Assembly (NCBI GenBank): GCA_041687435.1
Contig: JAWLBX010000009.1
Coordinates: forward strand, 62,001 to 126,000
Length of the DNA stretch: 64,000 nt
Direction of reading: 5' to 3'
Source: JACKII01 sp041687435
GTDB lineage: Bacteria > Pseudomonadota > Alphaproteobacteria > Bin95
The translations under genes were made by a program, and so were the position numbers. Of this stretch, positions 51,503-60,240 are shown piece after piece. How positions within the stretch are numbered: position 1 is the first letter of the stretch; the number at the start of each line of letters is the position of its first letter. The notes under the pieces were generated by a model. It did no database searches. It saw only the letters and a list, made by a program, of their open reading frames with translations, and had not been told where the DNA came from.

Positions 51503-52978
51503 ATGCGCGTCGTCATTGCCATGATGAAGCACGAGACCAACACCTTCTCGCCCGTGCCGACGCCGCTGGCGCGCTTTGCCTCCGGCCAGGCCGAGCCCTA
51601 TCGGGGCGGGGAGGTGGTGGCGGCCTACAAGGGCACCAACTCGGCGCTGGCCGCGTTTCTGGACCTGGCGGCGGAAGCGGGGGCGGAGGTGGTGACGCCG
51701 ATTGCGGCCTCGGCCCGGCCCTCCGGCCCGGTGGAGCAATCCGCCTACCAAGCCATGACGGATGCCATTTGTGAGGCGGTCGCCGCGGGCTGCGACGCCT
51801 GCCTGCTCGACCTGCACGGCGCCATGGTGACGGAGGAGTTGGAGGATGGCGAGGGCGCGCTGCTGCAGCGGCTGCGGGCGATCAACCCGGACCTGCCGAT
51901 TGCCTGCGCCTTCGACATGCACACCAACCTCTACCCCGAAATCGTCGCGAACTGCACGACGCTGGCCGGCTACCAGACCTATCCGCACATCGACAATTAC
52001 GAGACGGGGCTGCGCGCCGGCCGGCCGCTGTTCGCCATGCTGGCGGGCAAGGCCCGGCCGGTCACCGCCTGGGGCCAGAAGCCGATGCTCCCCCACGTCA
52101 TGTGCCAGGGCACCGGCCGCTTCCCGAATAAGGATTTGCAGGCGCGCACCCGGGCGATGGAGGCAGAGCCGGATGTGCTTTGCGCCACCCTGTTCGTCGG
52201 CTTCCCACATGCGGATATCAGCCAGGCCGGCCTTTCCGCCGTGGTCGTGACCGATAACAACGCGGAAAAGGCCTGGGCCTATACGGAGGAGTTGCTGGAA
52301 TTCGCCTGGCAGCACCGCGCCGACTGGGTCTACAAGATCGAGCCGCTGGAACAGTCGCTGGCCCGCGCGGCCCGGGTGACGGAAGGCCCGGTGGTGCTGC
52401 TGGATCACTACGACAACGCGGCCAGCGGCGGCACCATGGACACCATGACCGTGCTGGGCGGCATTCTGGATGCCGGGCTGGAAAACGTGGCCGCCTTCGC
52501 GATCTGCGACCCGCGGGCGGTGCAGGAGATGATCGCGGCGGGCATCGGCAACCAGGTCACCGTCAGCCTGGGCGGCAAAATGTCGATGCCCTCGCTGGGC
52601 CTGCAAGGCCAGCCGCGCGAGGTGACGGGCCGGGTCAAGCTGATCCACAACGGCCAGTACCGGAACGAGGGGCCGGCGGGCACCGGCGTGCTGTTCGACC
52701 AGGGGCCGACCGTGGTGCTCGATACCGGCAAGGTGGAGATCGTCGTCATCAGCCGCCAGAACGAGCCGAACGACCAGCAGGCGTTCAAGGCGTTGGGCAT
52801 CGACCCGGCCAAAAAGACGTTCCTGATGCTGAAAAGCCGCGTCCACTGGCGCGCCGGCTTCGAGGCGATGGCGAAGGACGTGATCGAATGCGCCGGCACC
52901 GGCGTCTGCACGTCCGACTACGGGCAGCTGACCTTCGAGAAGGTGCGCCGGCCGATCTATCCGCTGGACGAGATGTAG
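51503..52978 (+). CDS. M81 family metallopeptidase, MlrC-like
   Basis: A 491-residue protein of the MlrC family. It opens MRVVIAMMKHETNTFSPVPT, with the zinc-binding HETNTF; further ligand regions are DLHGAMVTEELEDGEG and the DMHTNLYPEIV segment. VLLDHYDNAASGGTMDTM marks the C-terminal half. MlrC was defined in microcystin breakdown, where it cleaves the linear tetrapeptide, but most homologues are not in mlr clusters and probably act on other peptides or amide substrates. It lies 289 bp upstream of a complete peptide ABC transporter operon in the same direction, so uptake and cleavage may be linked. Confidence 0.85.
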   Translation: MRVVIAMMKHETNTFSPVPTPLARFASGQAEPYRGGEVVAAYKGTNSALAAFLDLAAEAGAEVVTPIAASARPSGPVEQSAYQAMTDAICEAVAAGCDACLLDLHGAMVTEELEDGEGALLQRLRAINPDLPIACAFDMHTNLYPEIVANCTTLAGYQTYPHIDNYETGLRAGRPLFAMLAGKARPVTAWGQKPMLPHVMCQGTGRFPNKDLQARTRAMEAEPDVLCATLFVGFPHADISQAGLSAVVVTDNNAEKAWAYTEELLEFAWQHRADWVYKIEPLEQSLARAARVTEGPVVLLDHYDNAASGGTMDTMTVLGGILDAGLENVAAFAICDPRAVQEMIAAGIGNQVTVSLGGKMSMPSLGLQGQPREVTGRVKLIHNGQYRNEGPAGTGVLFDQGPTVVLDTGKVEIVVISRQNEPNDQQAFKALGIDPAKKTFLMLKSRVHWRAGFEAMAKDVIECAGTGVCTSDYGQLTFEKVRRPIYPLDEM

Positions 52979-53267
52979 GCGGCCGTGCGGGCTGTGGGGC
53001 TGGGCGCCTAGTTTTCGCGCCCTTTTCCCCGCCGGCTGCCCGCGAATGAGGCTTGCGCCATCATGCCGTGCCGGCGGTGACCGGCTGCATGCCCCGAATT
53101 TCTGGGGAAAATCGGCCCGCATGCCAATTTGGCACGGCTATTGCTTCTCGATATGTACGGTTTGGCAGTTGGAATCGCGGAGGGTCACGATTAGGCTCAC
53201 CATTGTCGGCCGTCGCAGCGCTTTTTTGAGGCGCGGCGCAGGCATTGCATACAGGAGGCGACGACGT

Positions 53268-54782
53268 ATGGCTTTAAAGGCATGGAAAACGGCGATGCTG
53301 GCTGCCGCTGGCGCGGCGGTAGCAGGCTCCGCATTCGCGGGGAAGGAGGACGATACGCTGGTCTGGGTGACCACGTTCGAGCCGCCGACCTATAATTATT
53401 ACGACCAAACCTTGCGTGAAGGCGTGATCCTTTCCCGCAACATGTGGGACAGCCTTTATTGGCGCGATCTGGATACCGGCGAGTACGTCCCGCACCTGGC
53501 GACCAATATCGAATACGCCGATCCGAAAACCATCGACATCACGCTGCGCGAAGACATCACCTTCCACAATGGTGAAAAGTTCGATGCGGATGACGTGGTC
53601 TTCACCTTGGAAATGGTGAACAACCCCGACAACAAGATGGTGAACCGAAACCCCACACGGTGGATTTCCCGCGTGGAGAAGACCGGCGAATACAGCGTCC
53701 GCCTGCACCTGGACGAGATTTTCGCGCCGGCGATCGAATACCTCTCCACCGCGGTGGTGATGTATCCGAACGAATATTACCAGGAAGTCGGCAAGGACGG
53801 CTACGCCCGCGCGCCCATCGGCACCGGCCCTTACAAGGCAGTCGAAGTGGTGCCCGGATCGCGCTTGGTCATGGAAAAGAACGAGGATTATTTCGGCGGC
53901 GGCAAGGGCCAGCCGAACATTGGCAAGATCGTCGTCCGTTATATTCCGGAGGCCAACACCCAGATCGCCGAGTTGCTGTCCGACAATGCAGATTTGATCT
54001 GGCGTCTGTCGAAGGAGCAGGGTGACAACCTCAAGCGCGCCGGCGATGTGAACGTCGTTGCGGGTGAGACGATGCGGGTTGGCTATCTGCAGTTCGACAG
54101 TTCCGGCAGCAGCGGCGAACACCCGCTCACCAACGTGAAAGTGCGCCAGGCGATCAGCCATGCCATAGACCGGAAAGCCATTGTCGATAATCTGTTCGGC
54201 GGCGGCCAGGTGATCCATCTGGCCTGCTATCCCAGCCAGTTCGGCTGCGAGTCGCCGGATGCGCCGGAATACGACTACAACCCGGAAAAGGCCAAGGAAC
54301 TGCTGGCGGAAGCCGGCTATCCGGATGGCGTTGAGGTCGATTTCTACGCCTACCGCGACCGCCCGGTGGCGGAAGCGATGATGGGCTTCATGGCCAAGGT
54401 CGGCATCAAGGCGAACCTGCAATGGATGCAGTATTCCGCCTTGCGCGACAAAGTGCGGAACGATGAGGTTCCCTTCAGCTTCATGACCTGGGGCTCCAGC
54501 TCGGTCAGTGACATCGCAAACATCACTGCCTATTTCTTTGATGGCCGGGCGGATGACACTGCGCTCGATCCGGAGGTGAAGGCGTTGCTGGATGCGGGCG
54601 GCGGCACCATCGTTCCAGAAGAACGGCTGTTGCATTACCGCGAGGCGTTGAAGCTGATCGCCGAGCGGGCGCACTGGCTGCCGCTTTGGAGCTATGCCTA
54701 CATCTATGCGATGAACACCGAACTGGACTTCCAGACCACTCCGGATGAGATCCTGCATCTCTATCGGGCGAAGTGGAAGTAG
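53268..54782 (+). CDS. Peptide ABC transporter substrate-binding protein, SBP family 5
   Basis: A 504-residue binding protein; ATG 53268 with AGGAGG nine bases upstream, and a signal peptide (MLAAAGAAVAGSAFAG). The SBP5 markers are ATNIEYADPKTIDITLREDI, FHNGEKFDADDVVFTLEMV and TGPYKAVEVVPGSRLVMEKN. It is DppA/OppA-like and would capture small peptides. Two cysteines (CYPSQFGC) lie in the usual position of an extra disulfide. Longer frames upstream are not supported. The 289-bp spacer before it should hold the operon promoter; I see no clear consensus there. Confidence 0.92.
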   Translation: MALKAWKTAMLAAAGAAVAGSAFAGKEDDTLVWVTTFEPPTYNYYDQTLREGVILSRNMWDSLYWRDLDTGEYVPHLATNIEYADPKTIDITLREDITFHNGEKFDADDVVFTLEMVNNPDNKMVNRNPTRWISRVEKTGEYSVRLHLDEIFAPAIEYLSTAVVMYPNEYYQEVGKDGYARAPIGTGPYKAVEVVPGSRLVMEKNEDYFGGGKGQPNIGKIVVRYIPEANTQIAELLSDNADLIWRLSKEQGDNLKRAGDVNVVAGETMRVGYLQFDSSGSSGEHPLTNVKVRQAISHAIDRKAIVDNLFGGGQVIHLACYPSQFGCESPDAPEYDYNPEKAKELLAEAGYPDGVEVDFYAYRDRPVAEAMMGFMAKVGIKANLQWMQYSALRDKVRNDEVPFSFMTWGSSSVSDIANITAYFFDGRADDTALDPEVKALLDAGGGTIVPEERLLHYREALKLIAERAHWLPLWSYAYIYAMNTELDFQTTPDEILHLYRAKWK

Positions 54783-54870
54783 GATCAGCCAAGGGCGGGC
54801 TTGCCATCGGGCGGGTCCGCCGTTTATTGCGGGGCGGCACCCCGCCGCCCCGACTTGAGGACAGGCTCCC

Positions 54871-55788
54871 ATGTTGAATTTTGCCCTGCGCCGCCTGCTT
54901 CTGGCTTGTCTGGTGGCGCTGACGGTCTCGGTAATCGCCTTCTTCCTGGTCCGTGTATCTGGAGACATGGCGATTGCACTGGCCGGCGAATCGGCAAGCG
55001 CGGAAGACATTGCCGAAATCCGGGAGGCTTATGGCCTCGATCGGCCGATTATCGTTCAATATGCGGATTGGCTGGGCAAGGCCTTGCAGGGAGATTTCGG
55101 CGAATCCCTGTTTTTCCCGGAAACCGTTTGGGAACTCGTCGCGACCCGCCTGCCGGTGACACTGCGGCTGGCGATGGCTGGGCTTGTCCTCTCGCTATTG
55201 ATCGGCGTTCCGTTCGGTGTGATTGCGGCGCTGCGGCCCAACTCCTGGATCGACCGGCTGGCGATGACCATCGCCGTGGCCGGGCAGGCCATTCCCAGCT
55301 TCTGGATGGGTTTGATGTTGATGGTGCTGTTCGGGCTGTTCCTGCGATGGACGCCGATCAGCGGCGACGATACATGGGTACACTTTATTCTGCCCGCGGT
55401 AACGCTCGGCTATTATTCGACACCGCCGATCATGCGCCTGACCCGGTCCGGCATGCTGGAGGTGTTGCAGGCGGATTACATCCGCACCGCCTATGCCAAG
55501 GGGCTGCGGCCTATGCCGGTGCTGTTCAAGCACGCGCTGCGCAATGCGGTTATCCCGGTGGTGGCGCTGGCTTCCGTGCAGTTCGGGCATATGCTTTCCG
55601 GCGCTATTGTCATCGAGTCGGTATTTGCGATGCAGGGCATCGGCTATCTGGCCTGGGAATCGATCCTGCGGAAGGATATTGCGGTTATTCAGGCGATCCT
55701 GTTGATCGTCTGCCTGTTCTATGTGTTCCTGACCGTACTATCCGACCTGCTGAACGCGTGGCTCGACCCCCGCATCCGTGTGAATTAA
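54871..55788 (+). CDS. Peptide ABC transporter permease, DppB-like
   Basis: A 305-residue permease with about six membrane helices. It has the N-terminal FALRRLLLACLVALTVSVIA typical of DppB, an extracytoplasmic loop with DIAEIREAYGLDRPIIVQYA, and the EAA-type loop around DYIRTAYAKGLRPMPVLFKH that contacts the ATPases. It lies 88 bp after the binding protein gene; a Gly/Pro-rich spacer lies between. Confidence 0.92.
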   Translation: MLNFALRRLLLACLVALTVSVIAFFLVRVSGDMAIALAGESASAEDIAEIREAYGLDRPIIVQYADWLGKALQGDFGESLFFPETVWELVATRLPVTLRLAMAGLVLSLLIGVPFGVIAALRPNSWIDRLAMTIAVAGQAIPSFWMGLMLMVLFGLFLRWTPISGDDTWVHFILPAVTLGYYSTPPIMRLTRSGMLEVLQADYIRTAYAKGLRPMPVLFKHALRNAVIPVVALASVQFGHMLSGAIVIESVFAMQGIGYLAWESILRKDIAVIQAILLIVCLFYVFLTVLSDLLNAWLDPRIRVN

Positions 55789-55807
55789 GGGAGGCCATGC
55801 AGCAGCC

Positions 55808-56737
55808 ATGACCGACGCCACCGCTTCACGTTCGATAGACACCCCTGGCGGGCCGCTCGACCCCGCCCGTGCCTTGGGGCCAAGCCCGACGGCACGCTTT
55901 TTCCGCCGGATGCGCGGCCACACCTCGGTTATGTTCGGCGGCAGCGTGCTGTTGCTGATCATTGCCGTGGCGGTTTTTGCGCCGCTGATCGCGCCGCACG
56001 ACCCCTATGAGCAGGATCTGTTCAAGCGCCTGTTGCCGCCCTTCTGGATGGAAGGGGCCAATCCGGCGCACCTGCTGGGCACCGACAATCTGGGCCGCGA
56101 TTACCTGAGCCGGCTGATCTACGGCGCCCAAATATCGCTTATGATCGGCATATGTACCGCCGTGCTGTCCGGCATTATCGGCACGGCGCTTGGCGTCACC
56201 GCCGGCTATTTCGGCGGCAAGGTTGATGCTGTCATCACCTTCATCATCACGACCCGGCTATCCATGCCGATCGTGCTGGTGGCGCTGGCCATTGTCGCCC
56301 TGGTGGGCGGTTCGCTGGAAGCCGTCATCCTGGTGCTGGGTCTGTTGTTGTGGGATCGCTACGCGGTTGTCATGCGCAGCGCGACCCAGCAGGCACGCAG
56401 CATGGACTATGTTTCTGCCGCCCGTGCCATCGGTTGCCCGACCTGGCGCATTGTGCTGTCGGAGATCATGCCGAATGTCATCAACAACCTGATCGTCATT
56501 GCGACCTTCGAAATTGCGCACGCGATTCTGTTGGAAGCGGCGCTTTCCTTCCTCGGCCTTGGCGTGCAGCCGCCGGCGCCTTCCTGGGGGCTGATGATTG
56601 CGGAAGGCAAGGAATTCCTGCTGTTCGACCCCTGGGTCATCACCATACCCGGCATCGCGCTTTCGATCCTGGTGCTGGCCGTCAACATGTTGGGCGATGG
56701 CATTCGCGATGTCAGCGCCCCCGAAAACCGCAGTTAA
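55808..56737 (+). CDS. Peptide ABC transporter permease, DppC-like
   Basis: A 309-residue partner permease. After a polar N-terminus comes the membrane segment MFGGSVLLLIIAVAVFAPLI, then LLGTDNLGRDYLSRLIYGAQ, a hallmark of DppC proteins. The EAA loop is in MDYVSAARAIGCPTWRIV. It begins 19 bp after the DppB-like gene and would pair with it in the membrane. Confidence 0.92.
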   Translation: MTDATASRSIDTPGGPLDPARALGPSPTARFFRRMRGHTSVMFGGSVLLLIIAVAVFAPLIAPHDPYEQDLFKRLLPPFWMEGANPAHLLGTDNLGRDYLSRLIYGAQISLMIGICTAVLSGIIGTALGVTAGYFGGKVDAVITFIITTRLSMPIVLVALAIVALVGGSLEAVILVLGLLLWDRYAVVMRSATQQARSMDYVSAARAIGCPTWRIVLSEIMPNVINNLIVIATFEIAHAILLEAALSFLGLGVQPPAPSWGLMIAEGKEFLLFDPWVITIPGIALSILVLAVNMLGDGIRDVSAPENRS

Positions 56738-56755
56738 ACGAGGAGCCTTCGCATC

Positions 56756-57760
56756 GTGAGCGCATTGCTGGAGGTCCAGGACCTGACCGTCGATATTCCG
56801 CTGAGCGAGGGAGTGCTGCATCCCGTGCGCGGCATCTCCTTCTCCGTTGACCGTGGCGAGACCGTTTGCATTGTGGGGGAGAGCGGTTGCGGCAAGTCGC
56901 TGACATCGCTCGCCATCATGGGGCTGTTGCCAAAGCGGGCAGATCGCAAGGCCAAGGTGCTGCGCATCGGCGACCTCGATATCTCCGCGGCCAGCCAGCG
57001 GGAGATGGCGCACGTGCGCGGCAACCGCATGGCGATGATCTTTCAGGAGCCGATGACCAGCCTGAACCCGGCCTACACGATCGGCAACCAGCTGGAGGAG
57101 GCGCTGTTGCAGCACCGCAACGTGCCGCGGCAGGAGGCACGGGAGCGGGCGATCTATCTGCTGGAGAAGGTGGGCATCACCGGTGCTGCCGGTCGGTTGC
57201 GGCAGTATCCGCACCAACTTTCCGGCGGCCTGCGCCAGCGGGTGATGATCGCCATGGCGCTGATGTGCGGGCCGGACCTCATCATCGCGGACGAGCCGAC
57301 GACGGCGCTGGACGTCACCATTCAGGCGCAAATCCTGCTGTTGCTGGCGGAGCTGCAGCGCGAGTTTGAGATGGGGCTGCTATTGATCACGCACGACCTG
57401 GGCGTGGTCGCCCGCGTGGCTGACCGGGTGGCAGTGATGTATGCCGGCCAGATTGTCGAGCAGGGCACGGCGCAGGAAGTGTTCGAGCGGCCTTTGCACC
57501 CCTACACGCGCGGGCTAATGGACTGTATCCCGATTCCGGGCAAGACCAAGCGTGGCGGGCATCTGGGTTCGATCCCGGGCCTCGTGCCTTCGCTGATCGG
57601 CGATATGAGCGGTTGCGCCTTCCGTGACCGCTGCGTTTATGCCCGCAGCGAATGCGCCAGCTATGACGAGATGCGCGACCTTGGTGGCCGCCGTGCCTAC
57701 CGTTGCATCATGACACCGGAGGAAGCGGAAGCTGCCGGCCAGCAGGAGCAAGCGGCATGA
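56756..57760 (+). CDS. Peptide ABC transporter ATP-binding protein, DppD-like
   Basis: A 334-residue ATPase: Walker A VGESGCGKSLTSLA, signature QLSGGLRQRVMIAMAL, Walker B LIIADEPTTALDVTIQ, H-loop LLITHDLGVVARV. The C-terminal region has the cysteine-rich CAFRDRCVYARSEC found in DppD/OppD, where an iron-sulfur centre may bind. The start is GTG (56756), with AGGAG about ten bases upstream. Its stop overlaps the next ATG (ATGA). Confidence 0.93.
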   Translation: MSALLEVQDLTVDIPLSEGVLHPVRGISFSVDRGETVCIVGESGCGKSLTSLAIMGLLPKRADRKAKVLRIGDLDISAASQREMAHVRGNRMAMIFQEPMTSLNPAYTIGNQLEEALLQHRNVPRQEARERAIYLLEKVGITGAAGRLRQYPHQLSGGLRQRVMIAMALMCGPDLIIADEPTTALDVTIQAQILLLLAELQREFEMGLLLITHDLGVVARVADRVAVMYAGQIVEQGTAQEVFERPLHPYTRGLMDCIPIPGKTKRGGHLGSIPGLVPSLIGDMSGCAFRDRCVYARSECASYDEMRDLGGRRAYRCIMTPEEAEAAGQQEQAA

Positions 57761-58728
57761 GCACGATCCTCGAAACCCGCGACGTCCGCTGCACTTTCCA
57801 AGTGGGTGGCGGCTTCATGGCGAAGAAGCGGCCACTGCATGCGGTGAACGGTGTCTCGCTGAAGGTGGAGAAGGGCTCTGTCCTTGGTCTGGTTGGCGAA
57901 AGCGGCTGCGGCAAGAGCACGATGGCGAAGATGCTGTTGGGTTTGCAGGATCCGACCGGTGGCGAAGTGCTGTTCGACGGCGAGCCGCTGACCGCGATGG
58001 ACCGGCTGTCGCGCGCCCGTCGGGTGCAGCCGATTTTCCAGGACCCCTATTCCTCGCTGAACCCGCGCAAGTCGATCGAGGACATCGTGACCTTGCCGCT
58101 GCGGGTTCACAAGGTCGGCGGCCCGGCGGAATGGCGCGCGCGCGCGGCGGAGATGATGGACCTGGTTGGCCTGTCGCGACGCTATCTTGGCAGCTATCCA
58201 AGCCAGCTTTCGGGTGGCCAACGCCAGCGCGTCGCCATTGCCCGCGCGTTGGCGATGAAGCCGGAAGTGGTGATCTGCGACGAGCCGACCTCGGCGCTGG
58301 ACGTTTCCGTGCAGTCGCAAATCCTCAACCTGCTGATCGACCTGCGCAAGGAACTGGGGCTGACCTATGTTCTGATCAGCCACAACCTGGCGGTGGTGGA
58401 GCATATCGCCAGCCGGGTCGCGGTGATGTATCTGGGCAGGATTGTCGAGGAAAAGGATACGGAAGAGCTGTTCGGCAAGCCCGAGCACCCCTACACCCAG
58501 GCGCTGCTGGCGAGCGTTCTGACGCCGGAGCCGGGCAAGGGTGTGCCCGATACCCAGTTGGGCGCCGTGTTCCCGAATCCGCTCGACCCGCCGCCGGGCT
58601 GTATGTTCCACCCGCGCTGCGCCCACGCCATGCCGAAGTGCTCCGAGGTTCCGCCGTGGCCGATTCCGTCGGGCAATGGCTATGTGGAATGCCACCTCTA
58701 CGATAAGGCGGCTGAGAAGGCTGCCTGA
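57757..58728 (+). CDS. Peptide ABC transporter ATP-binding protein, DppF-like
   Basis: A 323-residue second ATPase, ATG 57757 overlapping dppD's stop. Walker A is GLVGESGCGKSTMAKM, signature QLSGGQRQRVAIARAL, Walker B VVICDEPTSALDVSVQ. The C-terminal CMFHPRCAHAMPKC parallels the cysteine cluster of its partner. With DppD it forms the ATPase heterodimer. It closes the five-gene operon; no terminator is apparent in the 42 bp to the convergent mtgA stop. Confidence 0.93.
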   Translation: MSTILETRDVRCTFQVGGGFMAKKRPLHAVNGVSLKVEKGSVLGLVGESGCGKSTMAKMLLGLQDPTGGEVLFDGEPLTAMDRLSRARRVQPIFQDPYSSLNPRKSIEDIVTLPLRVHKVGGPAEWRARAAEMMDLVGLSRRYLGSYPSQLSGGQRQRVAIARALAMKPEVVICDEPTSALDVSVQSQILNLLIDLRKELGLTYVLISHNLAVVEHIASRVAVMYLGRIVEEKDTEELFGKPEHPYTQALLASVLTPEPGKGVPDTQLGAVFPNPLDPPPGCMFHPRCAHAMPKCSEVPPWPIPSGNGYVECHLYDKAAEKAA

Positions 58729-58770
58729 CGGGAAGGCTGGCAGCGCACGGCCTGTTTGCCCCCGCCCCCA

Positions 58771-59448
58771 TCAGCCCGGTTTGATGCAGTCCAGCAGCGG
58801 GCCCAATTGGCCGACGCGCCGCCAGACAACCCGGGCCTTGTCGCGGACATGCGGGCCCGGCTGCGCTGCCGAGCGGCCCCGTGGATTGGGCAGGATGCTG
58901 GCGAGTAGCGCCGATTCATCGGAGGAGAGTTGGGCCGCCCGCTTGGCAAAATAGCGCTGCGCCGCGGCTTCCGCGCCGTAAACGCCGGCATCGAATTCCG
59001 CAATGTTCAGGTACACCTCCAGAATCCGCCGCTTTGGCCAGAGCGTCTCCAACATCAGCGCCAGGTAGGCCTCCAGCCCCTTGCGCACCAGGTCGCGGCC
59101 GGGCCAGAGGAAAAGGTTCTTCGCTGTTTGCTGTGTGATCGTGCTTGCGCCGCGCAGCCGTCCGCCGGCGCGATAGACTGTCCAGGCCTCCCGGATGGCG
59201 CCGAAGTCGAGGCCGTAATGCTGGCAGAACAGGTTATCCTCCGCAGCGAGGACGGCGGCCGGCAGGCTGGGCGCAATCGCATCCAGCGGTCGCCAGCTAC
59301 GGTTCAACTCCTCGCCCTCTGCCATGCGGATTACCATCAGCGGTGTTACCGGCGGCGGAACGAACCGGTAGAGCAGCGTCAGGGTCAACGGCACCAGAAC
59401 GCCAGCAATTAGCACCAACGCCAACACTCGCCGCAGCAGCCACCTCAC
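58771..59448 (-). CDS. mtgA: Monofunctional peptidoglycan glycosyltransferase
   Basis: A 225-residue GT51 enzyme with one N-terminal membrane anchor (VLALVLIAGVLVPLTLTLLY). The catalytic glutamate region is AAEDNLFCQHYGLDFGAI, and GASTITQQTAKNLFLWPGRD is the second conserved motif; KRRILEVYLNIAEFDAGVYG follows. It polymerises lipid II glycan chains without a transpeptidase domain. The start is GTG. It sits downstream of the EthD gene in the same direction, 45 bp apart. Confidence 0.93.
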   Translation of the reverse strand: MRWLLRRVLALVLIAGVLVPLTLTLLYRFVPPPVTPLMVIRMAEGEELNRSWRPLDAIAPSLPAAVLAAEDNLFCQHYGLDFGAIREAWTVYRAGGRLRGASTITQQTAKNLFLWPGRDLVRKGLEAYLALMLETLWPKRRILEVYLNIAEFDAGVYGAEAAAQRYFAKRAAQLSSDESALLASILPNPRGRSAAQPGPHVRDKARVVWRRVGQLGPLLDCIKPG

Positions 59449-59493
59449 GGCAACCGGGTCTCATCTGGGATTGGGAATGTTTGCACGGTACGG

Positions 59494-60240
59494 TTACGCG
59501 ATTCCCACCATTTCCGTCCCGCAGCGGAAGCGGAGCGTCCGTTCGGCATCAGCGAAGCTCTGAAAGCCGTCTGGTTTCAGTTCCGCCCAGAATGCCTGCT
59601 GCACCGCCAGGCTGGGAAAATACAGTTCCGGCATTCCGGCATAGGGGGCGCGGGCCGGTTCCAGGCTCAGGTTGACGACATACCGGAACCCGCCGACCTT
59701 CCGCAGCGTCTCCACGACGTTCGGCAGGTGCACGTCCAGCCAGTGGTCGACCAGCGCCTCCATGCTCACGCCCTCCCGCAATGGCACCAGCGAGACCTGT
59801 TTGACAAAGCCGCTGCGGGTGCAGGGGAAGGGCCGATTCAGCGTCGGCACCTGCAGGGGCAGGGCGCCATCCACCGCCACATATTCGCGCGTTGCCCAGG
59901 GCCAGTAGGGTTGGGCCTTTTCCTGGAACGTGTCGCGGGGCGGGTCGCCGCTGGCGCGCTCTGGATGGGGCAGGGGGGCGGAATACCAAAGTTGCGCGAC
60001 GCCATCCCAGGCCGGGTGGCCGCCATCCATCGGGCCATCCGGTTGCTCGTCGAACAAGGTCGCGACGTAGCGGCTGGCGTGCAGGTTGCCTACGGCTTTC
60101 GCTTGGCCATTGCGTTCAATCACACTGGGCATGTGGTTGGCAAACCAATGGCAGATCAGTTCCTCGCGGCTGGTCTCCGGGCGGCGCTTGATCAGATACA
60201 TCATCTTGGCGCCGGGGGTGGGCTCCGGCCTTTTGGTCAT
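59494..60240 (-). CDS. Protein with two EthD-type domains
   Basis: The 248-residue protein consists of two ferredoxin-like (EthD/dimeric alpha-beta barrel) repeats. The first has MMYLIKRRPETSREELICHW and the second KQVSLVPLREGVSMEALVDH, each followed by an H(M/L)P segment (NHMPSVI, VHLPNVV). EthD domains occur in small dimeric proteins for ether degradation, ring-cleavage and polyketide-type reactions. No catalytic assignment is possible. Its ATG overlaps the stop of the ThDP enzyme gene by four bases, so the two are probably made together. Confidence 0.8.
   Translation of the reverse strand: MTKRPEPTPGAKMMYLIKRRPETSREELICHWFANHMPSVIERNGQAKAVGNLHASRYVATLFDEQPDGPMDGGHPAWDGVAQLWYSAPLPHPERASGDPPRDTFQEKAQPYWPWATREYVAVDGALPLQVPTLNRPFPCTRSGFVKQVSLVPLREGVSMEALVDHWLDVHLPNVVETLRKVGGFRYVVNLSLEPARAPYAGMPELYFPSLAVQQAFWAELKPDGFQSFADAERTLRFRCGTEMVGIA

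Noticed and set aside
51455..53122. Minus-strand ORF of 555 codons
   Set aside because: Antisense of the M81 peptidase gene, which has clear zinc ligands; the shadow has none.
53274..55010. Minus-strand ORF of 578 codons
   Set aside because: Antisense of the peptide-binding protein gene and the start of the DppB-like gene.
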